Shown: in pieces, positions 7,331 to 13,388 of the stretch
Layout: every line of letters starts with the position of its first letter
Position numbering within the stretch: the first letter of the stretch is position 1
Source of the DNA: an uncultured Comamonadaceae bacterium
GTDB taxonomy: Bacteria; Pseudomonadota; Gammaproteobacteria; Burkholderiales; Burkholderiaceae_C
Assembly: GCA_937871735.1 (NCBI GenBank)
Contig: CALMOI010000024.1
Location: 1 to 15,860 of the forward strand
DNA length: 15,860 bases
Direction: 5' to 3'
Notes under the pieces: model-generated
Database searches by the model: none
Seen by the model: the letters and a program-made list of their open reading frames with translations, nothing else
Told to the model about the DNA's origin: nothing
Position numbers and translations under genes: made by a program

Positions 7331-7654
7331 TTACTTGGCGGGGGTGGCGAAATAGCCCGCGAGGGCTTGAAGCTGCACGTCGCTGTAGCCCTTGGCGAGC
7401 TGCGGCATCAGCGTGGCTGAGGGGGGTTTGCCCGCCTTGAAATCCATCAGCTTTTGCAGCAGCACCTCGGCGGGCACACCGGCCAGCGTGGACATACCCG
7501 GCAAAGCAACGCCGCCTGTGCCGTGGCAAGCCGCACACGCCGCCGCCCAACTGCGCAATTGCAATGGGCTGGGTTGGGGTTCTTCGGCGGCTGATGCAGC
7601 CGCAGCTGCGCAGATCCACAGGCCCGAGATGGCAACTTTGCTCCAACGTGTCAT
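7331..7654 (-). CDS. fccA: Monoheme cytochrome c, likely electron acceptor of the sulfide dehydrogenase (FccA-like)
   Basis: A 107-residue secreted class I cytochrome c. Residues 1-22 form a signal peptide (KVAISGLWICAAAAASAA). The heme site is C40-A-A-C43-H44, and M83 in ATLMPQL is the likely sixth ligand, followed by the GYSDVQLQALAGYFA helix common in FccA and cytochrome c4 domains. AGGAG (7660-7664 on the minus strand) sits 5 nt before ATG. It has one heme and is about half the size of the diheme FccA of Allochromatium. Being 12 bp upstream of the flavoprotein gene, it should be its electron-accepting subunit, passing electrons on to the respiratory chain. The gene symbol is by context; the small size leaves some doubt. 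Confidence 0.83.
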   Translation of the reverse strand: MTRWSKVAISGLWICAAAAASAAEEPQPSPLQLRSWAAACAACHGTGGVALPGMSTLAGVPAEVLLQKLMDFKAGKPPSATLMPQLAKGYSDVQLQALAGYFATPAK

Positions 7655-7685
7655 GTGTGCTCCTAGGTCAGTAACGGCAAATCAC

Positions 7686-8423
7686 TCAGGGCTGGCGCAG
7701 TTGCTCGACCTGCGCTTGCAAGTCATGCGCCCACGTGCGGCGGTCACGGCCCAAGGGCTGTTGCGGCTCGCCATAGCTGACAACGGCCACGATGCCGGGC
7801 GTGGTCAGCGTGCGCCAGATGGAGCCGATCAGCGTGTCGTCGCCGATGTAGCACGGGGCCAAACTGCGCTGGCCGCTGGCTTGGTCGATGAACTGCAAGG
7901 CCACCGGCTGCGCGGGCGCATCAGCAGAAATGGGCGCTTGCATCAAATTGGCATGGAACGGCAGCAGATGAATGCCGTCGCTGGTGGTGCCTTCGGGGAA
8001 CACGGCCAGCACCTCGCCTTGGCGGAGCGCGTCGGCCATGTGATGCACCACGCGCATGGCATCGCGGCGCGATTCACGTTCGATGAACACCGTGCCCGAA
8101 GCCGTGGCCAGCGTGCCGATCACCGGCCAGTGCTTGACATCGGCTTTGGAGACGAAGCGGCAGTGCCGCGCTGCGTGCATCACCACAATGTCGAGCCACG
8201 AAATATGGTTCGCCACCAACAACACCGGGCCGCCCGCAGGCGGCGTGCCGCGCACGACCAAGGTCACGCCCCACAGCACCAAGAGCCGCTGCGCCCAGGT
8301 TTCGACCATGGCATGGCGCTGCGCCTCAGACCAAGCCGGAAAGCGCCACCGAATAATCCACAAGCCCTTGAAGATGTGCAGCACCCCGCGCAGCAGCTTG
8401 ACGGTGGCGCGCAGGTGGTTCAT
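7686..8423 (-). CDS. 1-acyl-sn-glycerol-3-phosphate acyltransferase family protein (PlsC-like)
   Basis: A 245-residue inner-membrane-associated acyltransferase expected to transfer an acyl chain to lysophosphatidic acid or a related lysolipid. The catalytic H73-x4-D78 lies in NHISWLD, and the substrate-binding motifs FIERESR (113-119) and FPEGTT (142-147) follow in the usual order and spacing. A hydrophobic stretch near residues 45-58 and a basic N-terminal helix fit membrane association. The length is normal. The gene begins 15 bp after the dihydroorotase-like gene and ends 31 bp before the cytochrome gene. The Shine-Dalgarno sequence is weak, so translation may be coupled to the gene upstream. 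The family contains several substrate types; a lipid such as an ornithine lysolipid is also possible. Confidence 0.85.
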   Translation of the reverse strand: MNHLRATVKLLRGVLHIFKGLWIIRWRFPAWSEAQRHAMVETWAQRLLVLWGVTLVVRGTPPAGGPVLLVANHISWLDIVVMHAARHCRFVSKADVKHWPVIGTLATASGTVFIERESRRDAMRVVHHMADALRQGEVLAVFPEGTTSDGIHLLPFHANLMQAPISADAPAQPVALQFIDQASGQRSLAPCYIGDDTLIGSIWRTLTTPGIVAVVSYGEPQQPLGRDRRTWAHDLQAQVEQLRQP

Positions 8424-8438
8424 GCAAACGGACAGGCG

Positions 8439-9740
8439 TTAAGCCGATTCATTCTCGTAGGCGATGTAGCCGCCCACCAACGTGTAGCGCACCTTGCCCG
8501 GCAGCGCGTAGCCCGAGAACGGGGTGTGCTTGCCTTGGCTGTGCAGCGCGTCGGGGGTGACTTGCCACTCAGCTTGCGGGTCAAAAATGCACAAGTCGGC
8601 CACGCCACCCGGCACCAATTGGCCCATGCTGGCTTGCAAGGTGCCCAGCGCCGCACCCAGCACGCGCGCCGGTTGGTGCGTCAACACGCCCAAGGCGTGC
8701 GACAGGCTCACGCCGCTGTCTTGGCTCCACTTCAGCGCCAAGCTGAGCAGCAGCTCCACGCCGGTAGCACCGGGTTCGGCTTCGGCAAAGGGCAAAACTT
8801 TGGCATCGGCATCGACCGGGGTGTGATCCGACACCAGCACGTCGATGGTGCCGTCAGCCAGACCCGCACGCAGCGCGTCGCGGTCACGCGGCTGGCGCAG
8901 CGGCGGGTTCAGGCGGGCGCGGCTGTCAAAGTAGCCGATGTCGTTTTCCGTCAAATGCAAACTATTGATGCTGACATCGCAGGTCACGTCCAGGCCGTCG
9001 CGCTTGGCTTGGCGCACCAGCTCGACCCCGGCGGCGCTGCTCAAGCGGCACAGGTGAACGCGAGCGCCGGTGGAGCGCATCAGCTCAAAAATCACATGCA
9101 AGGCGATGGTTTCGGCAATCACTGGCACGCCCGACAAGCCCATGCGCGTGGCCAGCGGGCCGCTGGCGGCCACGCCCCGGCCCAAATACAGCTCTTGCGG
9201 ACGCAGCCACACGCTGTAGCCAAAGGTCGATGCGTATTGCAGGGCGCGCTGCATGACTTGGGTGTTGCCCAGCGGCACTTCGGCTTGGCTGAAACCCACG
9301 CAACCGGCTTCGGTCAGTTGCACCATTTCGGTCAGGATTTCGCCTTCTAGGTTGCGCGTCAGCGCACCCAGCGGGAACACGCGCGATTGGTGCAGCTTTT
9401 CTGAGCGAATCTTCAGCATCTCGACCAAGCCCGGCTCGTCGAGCACAGGCTCGGTGTCAGGCGGGCAGACCACGCTGGACACACCGCCCGCAGCGGCGGC
9501 GGCCATTTCGCTTTCCAGCATGCCTTCGTGCTCGTGGCCAGGCTCGCGCAGGCGCACGGCCAAGTCGATCAAGCCGGGGGCGACGATGCAACCGCTGGCA
9601 TCAAGCACACGCTTGGGCTCAAAGTCTGCCGGAATGTTCTTGATGAACATGATGCGACCAGCGGCCACCGCCACGTCGCACACTTCGTCGAAATTTGTTG
9701 CCGGGTCTATGACGCGGCCACCTTGAATCAATATCTTCAT
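8439..9740 (-). CDS. pyrX: Inactive dihydroorotase homologue, aspartate transcarbamoylase partner (PyrX/PyrC' type)
   Basis: A 433-residue amidohydrolase-fold protein of type I dihydroorotase build, almost certainly non-catalytic. Active enzymes have a D-x-H-x-H-x-R-E-P-G zinc motif; here it reads D59-L-A61-V-R63-L-REPG, with both histidines gone. The later zinc or active-site histidines are also replaced: the usual HCED position reads R180-P-Q-E, and the usual CH of the ARVH-CH-S motif reads C231-R232. The conserved aspartate survives in SDHTP (D305). Several Pseudomonas species encode such a PyrC', which does not make dihydroorotate but is needed to assemble the class A aspartate transcarbamoylase dodecamer with PyrB. 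Its place 19 bp after pyrB fits that role. AAGGTG about 8 nt before ATG is the ribosome site. A real dihydroorotase should be elsewhere in the genome. Confidence 0.87.
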   Translation of the reverse strand: MKILIQGGRVIDPATNFDEVCDVAVAAGRIMFIKNIPADFEPKRVLDASGCIVAPGLIDLAVRLREPGHEHEGMLESEMAAAAAGGVSSVVCPPDTEPVLDEPGLVEMLKIRSEKLHQSRVFPLGALTRNLEGEILTEMVQLTEAGCVGFSQAEVPLGNTQVMQRALQYASTFGYSVWLRPQELYLGRGVAASGPLATRMGLSGVPVIAETIALHVIFELMRSTGARVHLCRLSSAAGVELVRQAKRDGLDVTCDVSINSLHLTENDIGYFDSRARLNPPLRQPRDRDALRAGLADGTIDVLVSDHTPVDADAKVLPFAEAEPGATGVELLLSLALKWSQDSGVSLSHALGVLTHQPARVLGAALGTLQASMGQLVPGGVADLCIFDPQAEWQVTPDALHSQGKHTPFSGYALPGKVRYTLVGGYIAYENESA

Positions 9741-9759
9741 CTGGGCACCTTGTGGGTCA

Positions 9760-10722
9760 TCAGGCCATGTTGCCTGCGACGATGTTCATCACCGCCATGC
9801 GCACCGCAATGCCAAATGTGACTTGCGGCAGGATCACGCTTTGCTGGCCATCAACCACGGCGGAGTCGATTTCCACGCCCCGGTTGATCGGGCCGGGGTG
9901 CATGACGATGGCGTCGGGCTTGGCCAGTTGCAGTTTTTCGGGGGTCAGGCCAAAGCTCTTGAAGAACTCGTGGCTGGAGGGCAGCAGCGCGCCGCTCATG
10001 CGTTCGTTTTGCAAGCGCAGCATGATGATCACGTCGCAGCCGCGTATGCCTTCTTCGAGGTTGTGGAACACGCGCACACCCATCTGGGCCATGTCGCCGG
10101 GCACCAGTGTTTTGGGGCCAACCACGCGCACTTCAGCGCAGCCCAGCGTGGTGAGCGCGTGGATGTCGGAGCGCGCCACGCGCGAGTGCAGCACGTCACC
10201 AACGATGGCCACCGTCAGGTTGGCAAAGTCTTTTTTGTAGTGGCGGATGGTGTACATGTCCAGCAAACCCTGGGTCGGGTGCGCATGGCGACCGTCACCG
10301 GCATTAACCACATGGACGTGGGGCGCAACGTGCTGAGCGATCAGATAAGGCGCGCCCGATTCGCTGTGGCGCACAACAAAGATGTCGGCGGCCATCGCGG
10401 AGAGGTTGGCGATGGTGTCCAGCAGCGTTTCGCCCTTGGAGGCGGACGAGCGAGCGATGTCCAAGTTGACCACGTCCGCCGACAAGCGCCGCGCCGCGAT
10501 CTCGAAGGTGGTGCGAGTGCGGGTGGAGTTCTCGAAGAACAGGTTGAACACGTTCTTGCCTTGCAAGAGCGGCACTTTTTTGATTTCGCGCTCGCTGTCG
10601 CTGACAAAGGTGGCGGCGGTGTCCAGGATGTGGGTCAGGATGCTGCGCGGCAGCCCCTCGGTGGACAGCAGGTGAATCAGTTCACCGTTCTTGTTGAGTT
10701 GGGGGTTTCGTTTGTAAAGCAT
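9760..10722 (-). CDS. pyrB: Aspartate carbamoyltransferase catalytic subunit
   Basis: A 320-residue enzyme joining carbamoyl phosphate and aspartate to carbamoyl aspartate, the committed step of pyrimidine synthesis. The carbamoyl phosphate loop is STRTRTTFE (66-74), followed by the active-site HPTQGLLD (148-155), the aspartate-binding region with LRLQNER and the MHPGPINRG motif near the C-terminus. It is somewhat longer at the N-terminus than E. coli PyrB, as in class A enzymes that work with a dihydroorotase-like partner; the next gene supplies that partner. No pyrI regulatory chain is present. The AAGG ribosome site lies about 9 nt before ATG. The 48-bp leader after ruvX carries no pyrR. 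Confidence 0.95.
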   Translation of the reverse strand: MLYKRNPQLNKNGELIHLLSTEGLPRSILTHILDTAATFVSDSEREIKKVPLLQGKNVFNLFFENSTRTRTTFEIAARRLSADVVNLDIARSSASKGETLLDTIANLSAMAADIFVVRHSESGAPYLIAQHVAPHVHVVNAGDGRHAHPTQGLLDMYTIRHYKKDFANLTVAIVGDVLHSRVARSDIHALTTLGCAEVRVVGPKTLVPGDMAQMGVRVFHNLEEGIRGCDVIIMLRLQNERMSGALLPSSHEFFKSFGLTPEKLQLAKPDAIVMHPGPINRGVEIDSAVVDGQQSVILPQVTFGIAVRMAVMNIVAGNMA

Positions 10723-10770
10723 GGTGTGTCGCCTTGTGCGTGGCTGGGCTGTGCGTTCAGGTGCCGCACG
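10723..10770 (-). other. ruvX-pyrB intergenic leader
   Basis: A 48-bp gap. It holds the pyrB ribosome site and GC-rich partial inverted matches (GCGTG near 10740, CACGC at 10772-10776), but I see no convincing attenuator hairpin with a T-run and no gene. Pyrimidine control, if it acts here, is not evident. Confidence 0.35.
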
Positions 10771-11184
10771 TCACGCGATGTTCCTCAAAAATTGTTCCAA
10801 GATGATGCAAGCGGCGGCGGCATCAGCGTCGCGGGCTCCGGCTTGCAGAGCCTCGGTGGTGCTGTAGCGTTCATCGACTTCAAACACGGGCAGCTTGAAG
10901 CGGCCTTGCAATTGGCGAGCAAAGCGCTGCGCCAAGCGGGTGTTGTCGTGCGGCGCGCCGTCAGGGTGGTAAGGCACGCCCACCACCAGCGCGTCGGGCT
11001 GCCATTCTTTGATGCGGGCGGCCACTTGCACAAAGCGGGCATCGCCCTCGGCCTTGATGGTGCCTTGCGGCGTGGCGCTGCGCATGAGCCGGTTGCCCAC
11101 GGCCACGCCGGTGCGCTTCAGGCCAAAGTCCAGCGCCAAAAAAGTCTGCAACGACGCAGGCAACACGAGCGGAGTCGTGCTCAT
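10771..11184 (-). CDS. ruvX: Putative pre-16S rRNA nuclease / Holliday-junction-resolvase fold protein (YqgF family)
   Basis: A 137-residue RNase H-fold protein, implicated in 16S rRNA 5' end maturation in E. coli and earlier described as a Holliday junction resolvase homologue. Conserved pieces are LALDFGLKRTG with catalytic D19, the VGVPYHPDG loop, VDERYST and the C-terminal RDADAAAACIIL acidic site. The start was set at ATG 11184 because it overlaps the algH stop as ATGA, a usual translational coupling. An ATG 10 codons upstream (11214) is in frame but lies inside algH. The yqgE-ruvX order is common in proteobacteria. Confidence 0.93.
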   Translation of the reverse strand: MSTTPLVLPASLQTFLALDFGLKRTGVAVGNRLMRSATPQGTIKAEGDARFVQVAARIKEWQPDALVVGVPYHPDGAPHDNTRLAQRFARQLQGRFKLPVFEVDERYSTTEALQAGARDADAAAACIILEQFLRNIA

Positions 11185-11789
11185 GCGTGACCCGCCTCGG
11201 GCGACAGCATCCACGACTGCAAGCCCAGCAAGGCCAAGGCGCGGTCATAACGCTCGGGCACGCGGGTGTCGAAGATCACCGCCGGGTCGGCTTCAACCGT
11301 GAGCCAGTTGTTTTCGCCGAGTTCGGATTCGAGCTGACCTTCGCCCCATGAGGCGTAGCCCAGCGTGACCAGCACCCGTGTCGGGCCAGCGCCCAGCGCC
11401 ACGGCTTCGAGCACATCGCGCGATGTGGTCATCTCCAAGCCGCCGGGAATGCGCATGGTTGAGGCATAAACTGACGGCGTGCTCTCAGTGACGGGCGTGT
11501 CGTTGGCAAGCATGGGATCGTGCAGCACAAAGCCGCGTTCGGTTTGCACCGGGCCGCCTTGGAAGACGGGGGCTTGGGCCAAATCGGCGCGGCGCAGTGG
11601 CAGGTCGATTTTGTCAAACAGCTGCTTCAGGCTCAGGTCAGAGGGTTTGTTGATCATCAGGCCCAGCGCCCCTTGTGGGGTGTGTTCGCACAGGTAAACG
11701 ACGCTTTTGGCAAAAGTATCGTCGTCAAGCCCGGGCATGGCGATCAGGAAATGGTGCGTCAGGTTGACGCGGGCAGAATCAGCGGGCAT
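11181..11789 (-). CDS. algH: YqgE/AlgH family protein
   Basis: A 202-residue member of the UPF0301 family. Recognisable parts are NLTHHFLIAMPGLDD, SVVYLCEH, GALGLMINKP, FQGGPV, RGFVLHD, MTTSRDVLEA, VTLGYASWGEGQLE and the terminal AGHA. The biochemical role is unclear: in Pseudomonas it was named for an effect on alginate genes, and its link with ruvX is conserved. The start codon has no Shine-Dalgarno sequence; the TTCCTCC just before it is the complement of the photolyase ribosome site. The stop overlaps ruvX by 4 bp, so the two are cotranslated. Its promoter must lie in or over the start of the photolyase gene. Confidence 0.93.
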   Translation of the reverse strand: MPADSARVNLTHHFLIAMPGLDDDTFAKSVVYLCEHTPQGALGLMINKPSDLSLKQLFDKIDLPLRRADLAQAPVFQGGPVQTERGFVLHDPMLANDTPVTESTPSVYASTMRIPGGLEMTTSRDVLEAVALGAGPTRVLVTLGYASWGEGQLESELGENNWLTVEADPAVIFDTRVPERYDRALALLGLQSWMLSPEAGHA

Positions 11790-11795
11790 GGAGGA
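11790..11795 (+). promoter_or_regulatory. Ribosome binding site that sets the photolyase GTG start
   Basis: GGAGGA lies 9 nt before GTG 11805, an ideal spacing, and decides the start of the photolyase gene against longer in-frame choices inside algH. Confidence 0.75.
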
Positions 11796-11801
11796 ATTTT
11801 A
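11796..11801 (-). promoter_or_regulatory. Candidate -10 element of algH
   Basis: On the minus strand TAAAAT stands 6 nt before the algH ATG. The start point would fall at the ATG, so algH may be read from a leaderless mRNA; no -35 box of quality was found. The same 15 bp hold the photolyase ribosome site on the other strand. Confidence 0.25.
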
Positions 11802-11804
11802 CCG

Positions 11805-13307
11805 GTGAACACCCCTCAGACTTTTCACACTGGCTTGATGTGGTTCCGTCGCGATTTGCGCGCCACTGACAACGCCGCGCTGTACCACGCCCTGAAGTCT
11901 TGCGCGCAAGTCCACGCGGTGTTTGTGTTCGACACCGAAATTTTGGAGCCGCTGCCCCGCGTGGATCGGCGAGTGGAGTTCATCCGCGAGTCGCTGGTGG
12001 AGCTGGATGCGGCGCTGCGGGCACTGGCCGCCAGCGCCGATGTGCCCGGTGCGCAGGCGGCGGGCCTGATCATGCTGCACGCCCCAGCGCGTGTGGCCAT
12101 CCCCCAATTGGCGCGGCAGTTGGGCGTGCAAGCCGTGTTCACCAACCACGACGATGAGCCCGCCGCCCTCGCCCGCGATGCCGCCGTGCTGGGCGCATTG
12201 GCCCAAGCGGGCATTGCGCTGCACAGCCACAAAGACCACGTCATCTTCGAGCGGAGCGAAGTCGTCACCCAAATGGGGCTGCCCTACGGCGTGTTCACGC
12301 CTTATAAAAATACGTGGCTGTCCAAGCTGAATGGCCCGCGTGGCGCGTTTTACCTGCGCGCCTATCCGGTAGCCCGCTACGCGGCGGCACTGGCCCCGCG
12401 CCCGGCGACGCTGGCGCAAGCGGTGCCAAGTTTGGATGCACTGGGGTTTGCGGCCAGCAACCTCAGCAGCTTGCGCATCGTGCCCGGAGCCAGCGGCGCG
12501 CAGCAGCAACTGGCCGATTTTGTGCCGCGCCTGAGTCGCTACGACGAAACCCGCGACTTCCCCGCCGTGAAAGGCCCCAGCTATTTGAGCGTGCATTTGC
12601 GCTTTGGCACGGTGTCGATTCGTGAATTGGTGAGACATGCGTGGCCGCTGGCACAAGCGGGCGATGCCGGAGCCAGCGTCTGGCTGAGCGAGCTGATTTG
12701 GCGCGAGTTTTACATGCAAATTTTGGCGCACCACCCGCACGTCGCCACCCGCAGCTACAAGCCCGAGTACGACGCGATTCGCTGGGAACACGGCAAGCAC
12801 GCCGAGGCGCTGTTTGCCGCGTGGTGCGAGGGCCGCACGGGCTATCCGCTGGTCGATGCCGCCATGCTGCAACTGAACCAAACCGGCTACATGCACAACC
12901 GCTTGCGCATGGTCACGGCCAGCTTTTTGGTGAAGGATTTGGGCATCGACTGGCGCTGGGGCGAGCGTTACTTTGCCCTGCATTTGAACGACTTTGATCT
13001 GGCCGCCAACAACGGCGGCTGGCAGTGGTGTAGCTCTAGCGGCTGTGATGCACAGCCGTATTTCCGCATCTTCAACCCCATCAAGCAAAGCGAAAAGTTT
13101 GACCCGCAAGGCAAGTTCATTCGCCGTTACTTGCCGGTGTTGAGCGCCCTGCCCACGTCCGCATTGCACGCGCCGTGGCTGGCCAGCGGCACCGAACTGC
13201 TGACCGCCGGGGTGGAACTGGGTCACAACTACCCTCGCCCCATCGTGGCCCACGACACGGCCCGCCAACGCACGCTAGAGCGTTACGCCGTGGTCAAAAA
13301 GGCTTAG
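11805..13307 (+). CDS. phrB: Deoxyribodipyrimidine photolyase (class I CPD photolyase)
   Basis: A 500-residue flavoprotein that uses blue light to split cyclobutane pyrimidine dimers. The N-terminal Rossmann-like part starts LMWFRRDLRATDN (about 11-23). The FAD domain has GPSYLSVHLRFGTVS, WREF(Y), EGRTGYPLVDAAM, TGYMHNRLRM and the strongly conserved DLAANNGGWQW (398-408) and PYFRIFNP. The electron-transfer tryptophan triad of E. coli (W306, W359, W382) maps to W327, W383 and W406, with a 3-residue insertion between the first two. The NGGWQW context supports a CPD enzyme rather than a (6-4) photolyase or cryptochrome. The start GTG 11805 is set by GGAGGA. The frame is open far upstream into algH, but that part has no photolyase character. 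It is convergent with the kinase gene across a shared terminator. Confidence 0.95.
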   Translation: MNTPQTFHTGLMWFRRDLRATDNAALYHALKSCAQVHAVFVFDTEILEPLPRVDRRVEFIRESLVELDAALRALAASADVPGAQAAGLIMLHAPARVAIPQLARQLGVQAVFTNHDDEPAALARDAAVLGALAQAGIALHSHKDHVIFERSEVVTQMGLPYGVFTPYKNTWLSKLNGPRGAFYLRAYPVARYAAALAPRPATLAQAVPSLDALGFAASNLSSLRIVPGASGAQQQLADFVPRLSRYDETRDFPAVKGPSYLSVHLRFGTVSIRELVRHAWPLAQAGDAGASVWLSELIWREFYMQILAHHPHVATRSYKPEYDAIRWEHGKHAEALFAAWCEGRTGYPLVDAAMLQLNQTGYMHNRLRMVTASFLVKDLGIDWRWGERYFALHLNDFDLAANNGGWQWCSSSGCDAQPYFRIFNPIKQSEKFDPQGKFIRRYLPVLSALPTSALHAPWLASGTELLTAGVELGHNYPRPIVAHDTARQRTLERYAVVKKA

Positions 13308-13329
13308 AAGCGGCTGCGCCATAGAAAAG

Positions 13330-13358
13330 CCCCACGACACCAAACTGGCATCGTGGGG
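13330..13358. terminator. Bidirectional intrinsic terminator between phrB and the kinase gene
   Basis: CCCCACGA (13330-13337) and TCGTGGGG (13351-13358) form a perfect 8-bp stem with a 13-nt loop. On the plus strand it is followed by TTGTT. On the minus strand it is followed by CTTTTCT, a better T-run. It lies 22 bp after the photolyase stop and 30 bp after the kinase stop, so it can serve both. Confidence 0.8.
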
Positions 13359-13388
13359 TTGTTCAAGTGGCGTGCTTACGCTGGCAGA

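Noticed and set aside
8439..9740. Active dihydroorotase (pyrC)
   Set aside because: The zinc-binding histidines are replaced at the D-x-H-x-H motif and at the later conserved sites.
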